From Manihot esculenta (Eukaryota > Streptophyta > Magnoliopsida > Malpighiales > Euphorbiaceae): DNA of 64,000 bases. The stretch covers positions 4,234,265 through 4,298,264 of the forward strand of contig NC_035161.2 of assembly GCF_001659605.2 (NCBI RefSeq), read 5' to 3'. Position numbers and translations under genes: made by a program. Below the pieces are notes generated by a model. The model ran no database searches, was not told where the DNA came from, and worked only from the letters and a program-made list of their open reading frames with translations. The first letter of the stretch is position 1. Every line of letters starts with the position of its first letter. Below, piece after piece: positions 22,878 through 35,502 of this stretch.

Positions 22878-23509
22878 ATGAGAGGAACTCGTCGATCTGC
22901 TAGATTGACTGGAGCTCCGCCAGAGAATGAGGGCATGGATGCCCATCTTCCTATTCTGCACAGGGCAACATCAGATAGATTAAGCAGAGAAGGTACATCA
23001 AGGGACCCTAGAAGGTCTGTTGATGCGAATAGATGGGGAGTCGTTCAGAGTGGTATGTTAGGGGATATGAGGGAAGTAGGGGAGGATGAGCAGAGCAGAG
23101 ATGGTAGCTTGGGCATAAGTATGTTAGGAGTAGATATGGGTGAGTCCCAAGGAGGCACTCAGGCCTCGAGATTTGTTCCACCTCAGTATCCACCCTACCC
23201 GTGGGGGGCAAAGTACCTGATGGGTGGTACATCAGAGTTTCCTAGGTATCATCCATATCCCACCTTTATGCCCTATCCTTCCTTTTACCCGCCATATCCA
23301 CCGCCACATCCACAGTATACCATGTTCCCACCTTTCTTTGGTTACCCAGGGTCAGCAAACCCTAACCCGGGGCAAGTTGCACCTCCTCCACCACCAGTAG
23401 AACCAGTAATCCTAGTTGTCCAAACACCTAAGCCTAGTTCACCTGGAGGAAGGAAGGTAAAGATGACAGATTATTTGAGATTGGATGTTCCCAAATTTGA
23501 GACTGGTGA
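22878..23509 (+). pseudogene. Family B gag, 5' part
   Basis: ATG at 22878, again just after an acceptor-like CTTTTCAG. The protein begins [19 protein letters not shown] and runs through the same tyrosine/proline-rich linker as family A to F-E-T-G-D, where the minus-strand element enters at 23510. The frame is open over this part. It continues at 30508 after the ggtga duplication. The open frame to 23546 includes a few codons of the inserted LTR. Confidence 0.88.
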
Positions 23510-25726
23510 TGTAACGACCCGAAAATCGGACCGCTACCGGCGCTAGGATCCGGGTCGACTTAAGGCCGCCGGGACCCGTAGCAAGCCTAACATAAAACCT
23601 GTAAACCTGTATAATCCCATACATGATCAACAACATGCATAATAATTAAAACTTTTCTTTCCATTGAACATCAACCAAACTCAACCTGTGCATAACATTA
23701 ACATAACTTTGATCCCTCTGTGGGATCTCATCTATGCCCTCAATGGGTAACATTCATCTGTTGAGCTGGTTTACATAAACATCATAAAAATCTCTAAGAT
23801 CATGTAATAAAAAGGGATACAACATTCTATGGTCAAGCACATACTAACATCCATACAACTCATTACATAACTATACTGTACTTTTACATTACAATTTGAT
23901 CATGTCCATTTCTATCTATTACATAAGCATGACTTCTTCACTCTATCCGAACTCCCGTACTATATCCTGTACCTGTAAGCCTGGGGGAAAAGGGAGAGGG
24001 GTGAGCTAAAAGCCCAGTGAGCAGAGCTATTAAAACACGTTAACACTATGCTCTATGAAATGCATCATAACACAAACAATTCACATAAGGGTTGGGTGAA
24101 CTTGTCACCAAATAGTCCAAGTTAACTATGTGCCAGGCCGTAGCATGGGGTCCTGGTCTTCCTGTCATACATACATTACTTACCATTTTCCAGGGCCTCC
24201 TCTGGGCTCCTGGTCTTCGAGTCCCATAACTGTGTTTTACTCTGTGCCAGGCCTGTAGACTGGGGCCTGGTCTTTCTTACTCTGTGCCAGGCCTGTAGCA
24301 TGGGGCCTGGTCTTCCTGTCTTGGACTAATTGGGTCATCCAACATTCACCCACAACAACAACTATTTATGCAATGCGGCATATTCGTGAAACTAATGCAA
24401 TCATCCTATTACATAATCATGATGCATGAAACATGGTAAAACATTTAATTTAAAAGATTGAATTTAGTTCCACTCACCTCTGGCTGACTCTGACAACACC
24501 GAAGCAGCTGAACTCACTGCTGGGGTCCTCGGTTCCTCGAGTCCGAACCTACACAGGTGGACTCAAATGAGGGACCAAACATACCTGAACATAACTCTAA
24601 AATATTCCCTGAAAACCCCCTAAAACATCCTGAAAATATCACAGAAAACATGCATGAAATGGCTGAACAGGGCACTTTCGGCGGCACCTTCGGCGGCCGA
24701 AAGTCCTGGACAGAGACGAAACTCAGCTAGGTTCGGCGGCACCTTCGGCGGCCGAAAGTGCCAGACAGAGACGAAAGTCTCCTTTCGGGGGCAACTTCGG
24801 CAGCCGAAAGGCCTGCCTCCCCAGCCATGTTCGGCGGCCGAAAGTACCTTCGGCTGCCGAACCTGGTTTCTGCCAAAGGGCAGAAACTTGGCTCCCTTTG
24901 CCCATTTCGCCTCCAAACCTACCCATCATGCATATTTTTTCAACCAAAGCATGCATACAAGTTCCTAGGGGCCTCAAACATGCATATACCCCATCTACAA
25001 CACTTCAAACATACTCAAACAACACACATTGTTCAAAACATCAATATATACCCTAGCATGCATTTCTACCCTTAGATCTTGCATAAAACTTATTTAGAAC
25101 ACATAAGGAGCTTAAGATCGGCTCTTACCTCTTGAAGATCGAGAGGAAGACGACCTAAACTTGGAGATCCACGGAAATGAGCTCCTGAGTTCCCAAAGCT
25201 CCAAAACTTGTTTCAAAAGCTTAAATCTTCCAAACCAAGTGAAAACAAGTGAAAATCTTGAAAGATTTAGAGGAAGAACATCAAAAATGGGTGAGAGACG
25301 GCGGAAAGCTCACCTTGGCCGAAAATGGGGAAAAGCTCGCCCGTTTTCGGCTAAGGGACCCTTTTATAGTGGCTGGCCAGACCACGTTCGGGGGCCGAAT
25401 GTGCCTCCGCATCCATGCAAATGTTCGGCGGCCGAACATGAGGTTCGGCGGCCGAACCTTGACTTCCCTCACTCATGCTTTCGGGGGCCTAACGTGCCTC
25501 CAAAACGCATGCATGTTCGGCGGCCGAACCTGACTTTCGGCGGCCGAACCTGGGTTTTCCTCCAATGCTATTTTTATGCAAAAACTCATTAAATTTCATA
25601 CTTTAAAATATTAAAATACATGAAAACATTTTATAAAACATGATTCTACCCTTCTAGAGGTCTCCGACGTCCGAGATTCCACCGGACGGTAGGAATTCCG
25701 ATACTGGAGTCTAGCCGGGTATTACA
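23510..25726 (-). repeat. 3' LTR of family A copy 2
   Basis: Reads tgtaacgacccgaaaatcgg... on the plus strand, the reverse complement of a family A LTR end. It is near-identical to 28291-30507 and somewhat diverged from the copy 1 LTRs, for example in the tandem array region. Contains the palindrome clusters and the TATA box (about 25359-25368 on the minus strand). Confidence 0.9.
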
Positions 25727-25765
25727 TTCTCCCCCCCTTAAGAACATTCGTCCCCGAATGTTCCT
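25727..25765 (-). other. Polypurine tract and hairpin, family A copy 2
   Basis: Plus-strand ttctccccccc followed by ttaagaacattcgtccccgaatgttc is the reverse complement of the hairpin plus polypurine tract seen at 16665-16701. It is fully conserved. Confidence 0.85.
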
Positions 25766-25826
25766 CAACTAGTACATGCATAGCAATCAACATAACATAC
25801 ATACATAAACACATAAAGATCTAACC

Positions 25827-28106
25827 TTAAAAGAGATGGGGATACTGTTGGAGCATGGACTCCCGTGTCTCCCAAGTACATTCTTCCATATTGTGGTGGT
25901 TCCACAGGACTTTCACCATCGGGATTTCCTTGCTTCTTAACTTTCTGATCTAGGTGTCTATGATCCGTACTGGCTGCTCGACATAGGTGAGATCCTCTTG
26001 GACCTCCACATCAGGCTCACTAAGAACCTTGCTCGGATCTGACACAAACTTCCTCAACATTGAAACATGGAAAACCGGATGGATTCTTTCCATCGAAGCA
26101 GGTAAATCCAGCTTGTACGACACATTCCCAATCTTTTGTAAGATTTCAAAGGGTCCGATGTATCGTGGGGCTAGTTTACCTTTCTTTCCGAAGCGAACCA
26201 CTCCTTTCATTGGAGACACCTTGAGCAATACCAGATCCCCCTCCTGAAACTCTAACTGTCTTCTGCGGACGTCTGTATAGCTCTTCTGTCTGCTTGCAGC
26301 AGTCTTGATTCTTTCTCTGATTATGGGTACCACCCTGCTGGTGATCTCTACTAACTCAGGCCCTGCCAAGGCCTTTTCTCCAACTTCCTCCCAGCAAACA
26401 GGTGATCTGCACTTCCTTCCATATAAAGCTTCATATGGAGCCATCCCGATGCTAGCATGATGGTTGTTGTTGTAGGCAAACTCCACCAAAGGTAGATGCT
26501 GCCTCCAAGAACCGCCAAAGTCCAGCACACACATTCTCAACATATCTTCAATAGTCTGGATGGTCCTTTCCGACTGTCCATCAGTCTGGGGGTGGAAGGC
26601 AGTACTGAAATCCAACCTAGTACCCATGGCATTCTGCAGACTCCGCCAAAACCTGGAGGTGAACTGGGGCCCTCTATCTGACACTATCGAAACAGGAACC
26701 CCATGCAGTCTGACTATCTCATCTACGTACACCTGCGCCAACTTGTCCACAGAGTAGCCACTCCTGACAGGGATGAAGTGAGCAGATTTGGTGAGTCTGT
26801 CCACAATCACCCATATGGAGTCCACTCTGTTGGACGCTGCCGGTAACCCCACTACGAAGTCCATAGCTATGTTCTCCCATTTCCACTCTGGAATAGGTAG
26901 CGGGTTAAGCATTCCAGCCGGCTTCTGATGTTCCAGCTTCACCCTCTGACATACTTCGCAGGCGGACACAAACTGTGCCACTTCTTTCTTCATCGCTGGC
27001 CACCAATAAACCTTCTTCAAATCTTGATACATCTTGGTGGCTCCGGGGTGAATGCTGTATCTTGCATTATGAGCCTCTCTCATAATGTCTCCTTTTAGCC
27101 CTATGTCATCTAGTACACACAATCGACTCCCATAGCGGAGGATCCCCTTACTGACAAATCTGAACTCCCTGTCCTTGCCCGACTGAACAGTCCTGGCAAT
27201 CTTCACTAACTCTGGGTCCTCATGCTGTTTCTGAGCCACCTGCTCCAGAAACACGGGTGTCACTTTCATCTGAGCGACCAAGGCACCTGTACCAGACAAC
27301 TCCAACTGTAGACCTTCCTCAATGAGCTTGTAAAACTCCTTCACCACTGGTCTCCTCTCTGCCGTGATGTGGGATAGACTGCCTAGTGACTTCCGGCTTA
27401 GAGCGTCTGCCACGACATTCGCCTTACCCGGATGATACTGAATCTTGCAATCATAGTCACTCAGCAACTCTACCCATCTCCTCTGTCTCATATTCAAATC
27501 TCTTTGACTCAGGATGTACTGTAGGCTTTTATGATATGTGAAGATCTCACATTTTACCCCATAGAGGTAATGCCTCCACATCTTGAGTGCAAAGATTACT
27601 GCTACCATCTCAAGGTCATGTGTGGGATAATTCAACTCATGCTTCTTTAGCTGCCTAGAAGCATAAGCAATCACCCTCTCATTCTGCATAAGCACACAAC
27701 CCAGTCCCACTCGGGACGCATCACAAAAGACTGTAAAGTCCTCACCACTAGATGGCAGAGCTAAAACTGGTGCTGAAGTCAACCTCTTCTTAAGCTCTTC
27801 AAAACTCTCTTCGCACTGGTCGGTCCACAGAAACTTCTGATTCTTCCTGGTTAGTCTGGTCAGAGGAGCTGCTATCTTTGAGAAGTCCTGTACGAACCTC
27901 CTGTAGTAACCTGCCAAACCCAAGAAACTCCTGATCTCTGTCACTGAAGTGGGTCTAGGCCAGTTAGCCACAGTTTCTGTCTTCTTGGGGTCTACCTCAA
28001 TACCATTCTCTGACACTACATGCCCCAAGAACGAAATGCTCCTCAGCCAGAACTCACATTTAGAGAACTTGGCATACAAGCCATGTTCCCTCATCACATA
28101 CATCAC
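25827..28106 (-). pseudogene. Truncated pol of family A copy 2
   Basis: An open frame of 718 codons (28106 to 25950) encodes the RT C-terminus, RNase H, an integrase zinc finger and D-D-E core without frameshifts, and ends at a TAG where copy 1 has CAG inside the chromodomain region; homology continues to 25827. The first codons (MMYVMRE) come from leader DNA fused to RT by the deletion. In RNase H, codon 27534-27536 reads Tyr where copy 1 has the catalytic Asp of F-T-D-H. So this copy has lost gag, protease, the RT active site, one RNase H metal ligand and the chromodomain end. Confidence 0.9.
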
Positions 28107-28275
28107 ATATCATAGCATATCATTAATGCACATGCATAAAATCATGGCATTTCACATCATCATGCAAGACAGGACTCCACATCCTATCCTAGTGGACATG
28201 ATCTTTTCCTATTGTGCTTGACCTTCCATAACCTCTATGAGCCCGACACTCTAGGTCCGACCATATGAACCTAGG

Positions 28276-28287
28276 GCTCTGATACCA
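28276..28287 (-). other. Primer binding site, family A copy 2
   Basis: gctctgatacca, the reverse complement of the initiator-Met primer site, sits 3 bp from the LTR at 28291. Retained in this deletion derivative. Confidence 0.9.
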
Positions 28288-28290
28288 TTC

Positions 28291-30507
28291 TGTAACGACC
28301 CGAAAATCGGACCGCTACCGGCGCTAGGATCCGGGTCGACTTAAGGCCGCCGGGACCCGTAGCAAGCCTAACATAAAACCTGTAAACCTGTATAATCCCA
28401 TACATGATCAACAACATGCATAATAATTAAAACTTTTCTTTCCATTGAACATCAACCAAACTCAACCTGTGCATAACATTAACATAACTTTGATCCCTCT
28501 GTGGGATCTCATCTATGCCCTCAATGGGTAACATTCATCTGTTGAGCTGGTTTACATAAACATCATAAAAATCTCTAAGATCATGTAACAAAAAGGGATA
28601 CAACATTCTATGGTCAAGCACATACTAACATCCATACAACTCATTACATAACTATACTGTACTTTTACATTACAATTTGATCATGTCCATTTCTATCTAT
28701 TACATAAGCATGACTTCTTCACTCTATCCGAACTCCCGTACTATATCCTGTACCTGTAAGCCTGGGGGAAAAGGGAGAGGGGTGAGCTAAAAGCCCAGTG
28801 AGCAGAGCTATTAAAACACGTTAACACTATGCTCTATGAAATGCATCATAACACAAACAATTCACATAAGGGTTGGGTGAACTTGTCACCAAATAGTCCA
28901 AGTTAACTATGTGCCAGGCCGTAGCATGGGGTCCTGGTCTTCCTGTCATACATACATTACTTACCATTTTCCAGGGCCTCCTCTGGGCTCCTGGTCTTCG
29001 AGTCCCATAACTGTGTTTTACTCTGTGCCAGGCCTGTAGACTGGGGCCTGGTCTTTCTTACTCTGTGCCAGGCCTGTAGCATGGGGCCTGGTCTTCCTGT
29101 CTTGGACTAATTGGGTCATCCAACATTCACCCACAACAACAACTATTTATGCAATGCGGCATATTCGTGAAACTAATGCAATCATCCTATTACATAATCA
29201 TGATGCATGAAACATGGTAAAACATTTAATTTAAAAGATTGAATTTAGTTCCACTCACCTCTGGCTGACTCTGACAACACCGAAGCAGCTGAACTCACTG
29301 CTGGGGTCCTCGGTTCCTCGGGTCCGAACCTACACAGGTGGACTCAAATGAGGGACCAAACATACCTGAACATAACTCTAAAATATTCCCTGAAAACCCC
29401 CTAAAACATCCTGAAAATATCACAGAAAACATGCATGAAATGGCTGAACAGGGCACTTTCGGCGGCACCTTCGGCGGCCGAAAGTCCTGGACAGAGACGA
29501 AACTCAGCTAGGTTCGGCGGCACCTTCGGCGGCCGAAAGTGCCAGACAGAGACGAAAGTCTCCTTTCGGGGGCAACTTCGGCAGCCGAAAGGCCTGCCTC
29601 CCCAGCCATGTTCGGCAGCCGAAAGTACCTTCGGCTGCCGAACCTGGTTTCTGCCAAAGGGCAGAAACTTGGCTCCCTTTGCCCATTTCGCCTCCAAACC
29701 TACCCATCATGCATATTTTTTCAACCAAAGCATGCAAACAAGTTCCTAGGGGCCTCAAACATGCATATACCCCATCTACAACACTTCAAACATACTCAAA
29801 CAACACACATTGTTCAAAACATCAATATATACCCTAGCATGCATTTCTACCCTTAGATCTTGCATAAAACTTATTTAGAACACATAAGGAGCTTAAGATC
29901 GGCTCTTACCTCTTGAAGATCGAGAGGAAGACGACCTAAACTTGGAGATCCACGGAAATGAGCTCCTGAGTTCCCAAAGCTCCAAAACTTGTTTCAAAAG
30001 CTTAAATCTTCCAAACCAAGTGAAAACAAGTGAAAATCTTGAAAGATTTAGAGGAAGAACATCAAAAATGGGTGAGAGACGGCGGAAAGCTCACCTTGGC
30101 CGAAAATGGGGAAAAGCTCGCCCGTTTTCGGCTAAGGGACCCTTTTATAGTGGCTGGCCAGACCACGTTCGGGGGCCGAATGTGCCTCCGCATCCATGCA
30201 AATGTTCGGCGGCCGAACATGAGGTTCGGCGGCCGAACCTTGACTTCCCTCACTCATGCTTTCGGGGGCCTAACGTGCCTCCAAAACGCATGCATGTTCG
30301 GCGGCCGAACCTGACTTTCGGCGGCCGAACCTGGGTTTTCCTCCAATGCTATTTTTATGCAAAAACTCATTAAATTTCATACTTTAAAACATTAAAATAC
30401 ATGAAAACATTTTATAAAACATGATTCTACCCTTCTAGAGGTCTCCGACGTCCGAGATTCCACCGGACGGTAGGAATTCCGATACTGGAGTCTAGCCGGG
30501 TATTACA
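28291..30507 (-). repeat. 5' LTR of family A copy 2
   Basis: Same length as 23510-25726. Differences noticed: t/c near 28588, a/g near 29319, g/a near 29617, t/a near 29736 and t/c near 30390. Ends at attaca before the ggtga duplication. Confidence 0.9.
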
Positions 30508-32929
30508 GGTGATGACCCTTTGGAGTATCTTAGAATGGTCAAGATGATAACTGATGAGCTGGGAGTCAGTGAGAGTAGAGCCATTCAGATGGCAGGGGTC
30601 ACATTGAAATGTAAGAAGGCAAGGGAATGGTTCAACCAGTATGTGGACCCGAGGGTAGAAAGCTTATCCTGGGAGCAGTTTGCTACATAGTTTGTCGGAT
30701 GGGCTTTTCCAGATAGCTCAAGGGAGAGTTTCCATGATATAGTAGATATGGCACAGAAGACAGAGGTTAGTGCCAAACTTGCAGGGACAAGCGATGTTAA
30801 TCTCTCCCTTCTGCATGAGGCTGGTACAACGAGTAAGAAGGGAGGCTGAGGCCTCAGAAAAGCAAAGAAGAACAAGTTCTGGAAGCAGATAAAGTCTGGT
30901 TTGGGAATAGGTGAGGGATCGAGTTCTGGTTTGAACAACTCTAAATGTCCGAGGTGCGGTAGGCCGCACAAGGGAGTCTGTCTAGTAGGGACAACAACAT
31001 GTTTCAGGTGCGGACAGGAGGGGCACATAGCACGTGAGTGTTCCACCGCGACTTTGATAACACAGTCCCAGCAGACAGCCTCAGATAGAGTGGCTCAGCC
31101 AGGAGCTCTAGCCATGGCGCTGGGCAGAGGCAGAGGGAGCGAGATTACTCCTTCTTCCACAGGTTCCCCAGGTGAAGGTCCATTAGTACCAGCACGGATC
31201 TTCGTTTTGTCACAGCAGGAGGCTCACACATCGAGCATGGCGGTGACAGGTACTTTTCATTTCCATTTGTTTTGATGTGTCTGCTATTAGAGACCCTGAT
31301 GTTTCACTTTCCTTAGTGCCTTGAGAGCCATAGAGAGTAGGGGTTTGATAGCTTCTGGGATTAGAATGTCCTCTTTGGGTCAATAGCCCCAAGTGTGATC
31401 CATCAGCGGCAGAGTTAGTCTGCCAGTTGAGTTCAGTGCTAGTTGTGAGTAGGTGCCTTCCAGCTGACCTAGTGGTTCTAGAGTGATTGTTTGACGTCAT
31501 TCTAGGGGTGGATGGGCTAGCTACTCATAGTACTGTTTAGATAACAGAGACAGAGTAATCAGGTTTAGAGATCAGGATGGATCACAAGTAGTTTGTTGAG
31601 GGGACAGTGTAGAGATGCCTGGAATTTGATATCAGCCCTATACGCTCTTACACTGTTTAGGAGAGGTTATCAGAGGTTTCTTGCTTGTGTCAGAGAGTAT
31701 AGCAGTTAGTCAGATTAGGAGGGGAACCAGTTTTAGTGCCCACAGCCAGAGAAAAGTTTTAGATGTTGTTCCAAACAAGCCGTCAGGTTTACCACCTGCT
31801 AAGAGAATAGAATGGGATATAGGAATGGTATCTAGACCCAGAACCATTCCTAGTCTTCTCTGCAGGATGGCACCAGTAAAGTGAGAGAGATAGTGAAAGC
31901 CAAACGAGTAAGTAACTAGAGTTAGTAAGCCAGGAAAGAGCTCGAGAGTGTTACAAGTCTAGATATAGTGAGATTAATCTTCTCATCTCATAGTATAAAG
32001 AGAAAGTAACAGAGAATAAGAAGAGTAAGTGAGATAGCTCAGAGTACGAGAAAGAGAAAAGAAGAAAGACTACGCTTAGAAAGAGGATAAAACCAGTCTG
32101 GGAATAGGTGGTAATTGAGGCAGAGAAAAGGGTCAGTCTTTTCTTCAGTAGATTCATGAGGGAAGTTCCGTAAGCTTTAGCTTGGATCTTCACCCTGACT
32201 CAGTAGTAGGCTATCACATCGAACATGGTGACGTCAGGTACGTTCACTTGTGAATGTTCGGACGTGTATGCTATTTGTTTTGGAACCCGAGTGTTTCTCT
32301 TTCCTTGTTGCTTAGTGAGCCGGTGATAGAGTGGGTTTGATGACTTCTGGGCTTAGAGTGTTTTCCTTGGGTCAGTGGACCTAAGTGTGATCCATCTGAG
32401 GCAGAGTCAGTCTGTCGGTTCAATTCAGAGTTTGTTGAGAGTAGATGCAATCCAGCTGACCTTATGGTTCTAGAGTTGACTGGTGATGTCAATCTAGGGC
32501 GGATTGGCTAACTACTCATAGTACTACCTGTGTCTGCAGAGACAAGGTAGGAGAGTTCAGAGTTCAGAGGCTAAGATGGATCAGAGGGAGGCCTTTAGGG
32601 GGACAGTATAGGGGTGCCTAGAAGTTAATGTCAGCCCATTAGGCTCATTGTTTACTCATGAAAGTTTGTCAGAGGGTTCTAGCTCTTGTGAGCGAGTTTA
32701 GTAGTCAGATCAGGGAATCAGCCTTAGTGCCCGTTGCTAGTGAGTTCTAGATGTTTTTCCCAGACGAGCTGTCAGGTTTACCATCTGTCAGGGAGTCAGA
32801 GTTTGGAATAGGAGTGGTGTCTGGACGCGGAACCATTTCTTTCCTTCTACCCTACAAGATGGCACCTGCAGAGAGAGAGCATAGTCAGAGTAGTATAGAG
32901 AAGCTTGGTAGATAAAGGTTATATCCGAC
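30508..32929 (+). pseudogene. Family B gag 3' part and duplicated, decayed protease region
   Basis: Gag resumes in frame with D-P-L-E-Y-L-R-M-V-K. It has stops at about 30690 and 30850 and lacks about 70 codons present in family A between 'FPDSSRE' and 'SFHDIVDMA'. A CCHC knuckle ([14 protein letters not shown], about 31000-31041) is intact. From about 31190 the protease region is riddled with stops. It appears twice: 31190-31890 and 32185-32890 are diverged direct repeats about 1 kb apart. The second copy ends in 'DKGYIRP' at 32929, where the CACTA element enters. Confidence 0.8.
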
Positions 32930-33240
32930 CACTACAAAAATTTATCGGAACAGTAACGGAAAATAGTAACGGAAAATATCTGTTACTGATTAGTAACGGA
33001 TTAATAACGGATATCATGTAAAGAACAAAAATAGTAACGGATTAAATAATCCGTTATTAATCCGTTACTAAATTCTGTAACGGATTAATATCCGTTACAG
33101 AATTGGTTCAACGGGCACAAAAGTAGTAATGGATTAACTAATCCGTTACTAAATTGTTTTCAATTCAGTTTATTTAGTAACGGATAAACTATCCGTTACA
33201 GAAGTTAAAATTAGTAACGGATGTTTCCGTTACTAAAATT
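32930..33240 (+). repeat. 5' terminal and subterminal repeats of the CACTA element
   Basis: Starts CACTACAAAAATTT and then carries a dozen or more copies of AGTAACGGA or its complement TCCGTTACT, in both orientations and often paired as short palindromes (for example aatccgttattaatccgttac). In En/Spm such motifs are the binding sites of the TnpA-type protein; that role here is inferred by family analogy. Confidence 0.85.
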
Positions 33241-35488
33241 AAAATCCCTAATATACGAAATAGGGTATTTTCCCTTTCTCAATCACACAGATTTACTTCT
33301 CCTTTCCCGGCATTTCAACAAAAACCTCTCTTCCCGCTGTCACCACCCACTGTCACCACCCGCTGTCACCATCCGCTGTCACCACCGTTGCTGCGTCCGC
33401 TGGTGGTGGCTACTTCTTCTATTTTCGCCATCGCTCCCTCTGATTGTCGTCGTTGCTTCCGTCAGTCTAGTCCGTCTCCCTCTCATCGGCGCATCCGCTG
33501 GTCCCGTTCTTCTACTGTCCGGTGCTGTTCCTCGTCGTCAAGCAAGCCTCTGCTGATTTTCGCGTCATCCGCTGGTCCAATCACTGCAGGTTTGAATTAA
33601 TTTTGAAGACCCATAAACTTGATTATTTGTGGACACTGTTATTGCAAACTTGAAATTGTTCCTGTTTGCTGTTTGTGGCATTGCTCTGTTTATGCATTGT
33701 GTCGTATTGGAACGATTGTTTTATCATTCAGAGCCAAAAATGATCTTGTTTCTCTTTGGACTTTGATCCGTATGTCTGTTTGATTTTGGGTGAATTAATG
33801 CATTTCTAATGTTGTTAAATCATTGAGAACTGATTTATATGGGGATTAAGATGGAATATGATGCTGCAGTAGAATGCTCTAGTTTCTTAGTTGATATTTG
33901 CTGAATTTTTTTTTTTCCATTTGGAAGACTAATCCCTCAACACCCTTGAATTATTCGGAGGAGAACAATTCTAATAATATAATATCTTCTAGCTACAGTA
34001 AGAACGATTTAGAATAGTGTTACAGACTTTTCTATTTTTGGAGGGGAAGGGGTTACAAAGGAAGAGGTAGGGAGTAGAGGGAATCACGTGAAAGGACATA
34101 AAGCACATGAAGGAGGAGAAGAGCGTGGATTTTTGAGGATAGTCATTGAGCTACTAGGCGCTATGCTATTGCTTTCCTTGGCTGGTGGAGTTGAAGTAAA
34201 TTGATAGATGGAAGGAACCTCAGTCATGTTGCATTAAGCTCACAACTTGTATCAACTCTGCTAATGTTAGTAAAAGTTTTACTGTCTGTGGTATTATTTA
34301 TTTATTTATTTTTGTACATGTTGAAAAGCGGCTGCTTCTACTGTACCATGGGTGTTCTTTTTTCAGCTTATTTTCAGTTCATAATCAGCATTTATGACAC
34401 TTATTCAGGTGAAATGCTGTGGGTTCTTTTTTTGTTTATTTTTGTGCCTGTGTTTGTGCGAAAATTAGTTTACAAGTCCTTTTGGAGAAATTATTTACAA
34501 GCTCATTTATTGATGTTTTTGAGCACTTGATAATGTTATGCCAAATCTTGTAAGTCCTGAGGTTTCGCTAATATCCTATACTGTTTCTTCCTATTTTAGA
34601 TAGTTGTAGTGAGAGCTGAATTTTATGGTGAATTGGACAAGTGCCTTAATTTATAGGTTCTTGAAAAAGGGAGGACAGTTCTTTTAATTACACCCAGCAA
34701 ATAATAGATTGGGAGGTTGGTGATGTACACCTAACTAGGGATCCTCTATTTGCCAAATTCCTAATATTGTGGACATAATATATATATCAATCATCTAAGA
34801 CTTTTTCCCCTGCTTTTCTGCATTTTTTGTTAGGAAATGATTAAATGAACTATGCATGTGATGAGCTTTCTACTGCTCCTTATATCAGATACAGAGAAAT
34901 TCTATACTGAAGTCCAGGAAAAAATACTTAAATTAATTTTAAAATTAAATTAAAATTAAATTAAATTAATTAATTTTAAAATTAAATGAAAATTAAATTA
35001 ATTAATTTTAAAATTAAATTAAAATTAAATTAATTAATTTTAATACTTAAAATTAATTAAATTAAAATTAAATTAATACTTAAAATTTATACTTAAAATT
35101 AATTAAATTAATTAAATTAATACTTAAAATTAATACTTCAAATTTATACTTAAAATTAATACTTAAAATTAAATTAATACTTAAAATTAATACTTAAAAT
35201 TAATACTTAAAATTAAATTAATACTTAAAATTAATATTTCAAATTAATACTTCAAATTAAATTAAAATTAATTAAATTAAAATTAAATTAATACTTAAGA
35301 TTAATTAAATTAAATTAATACTACTTTTGGAGATTAGATTGGAGATTATTTTTAGTATCATTCATGGTAGTTTGTGGCTTATTTTGCTTTCTTTTCTCTC
35401 CTTATGATTCCTGTGGACTTTCCTTTGACTTGGGACTTAGTTGCTTTATTTACATAACCATTACTTTATTTATTAATATTTTTTTTAG
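33241..35488 (+). promoter_or_regulatory. Promoter, probable noncoding first exon and long first intron of the CACTA transposase
   Basis: After the subterminal repeats a CT-rich, GC-richer block (about 33280-33589) with repeated 'ccgctgtcacca' units ends at ctgcag|gtttga, a plausible donor at 33590. The next plausible acceptor is TTTTTTTAG at 35480-35488, giving an intron of about 1.9 kb. The intron holds an AT minisatellite (34921-35325). Open frames at 33221-33600 and 34201-34530 have no recognisable homology and are not called as genes. Confidence 0.45.
34921..35325 (+). repeat. AT-only minisatellite inside the CACTA first intron
   Basis: About 400 bp built from overlapping units of 'aaattaatacttaaaattaa' and 'ttaaattaaaatt', almost free of G and C. 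Unit order is irregular. It probably arose by slippage and may vary in length between copies of the element. Confidence 0.8.
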
Positions 35489-35502
35489 ATGAGGACATCC
35501 TT

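Larger units (their letters stand above)
23510..30507 (-). mobile_element. Family A element copy 2 (minus strand), internally deleted
   Basis: A 7.0-kb element inserted into family B gag with the TSD ggtga (23505-23509 and 30508-30512). Both LTRs are 2217 bp and I saw about five substitutions between them, so insertion is recent. The interior is only 2.56 kb: the leader jumps straight into the C-terminal third of RT, removing gag, protease and most of RT, roughly 2.8 kb relative to copy 1. It retains PBS, PPT and LTRs, so it could move only with proteins supplied in trans. Confidence 0.92.

Noticed and set aside
33221..33600. Possible Ser/Arg-rich protein at the 5' side of the CACTA element
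   Set aside because: Two overlapping frames of a CT-rich leader with repeated 'ccgctgtcacc' words, ending near a good splice donor; more likely a noncoding first exon.
34201..34530. 109-aa hydrophobic frame in the CACTA leader intron
   Set aside because: AT-rich intronic sequence; the hydrophobicity comes from T-rich codons and no homology is recognised.
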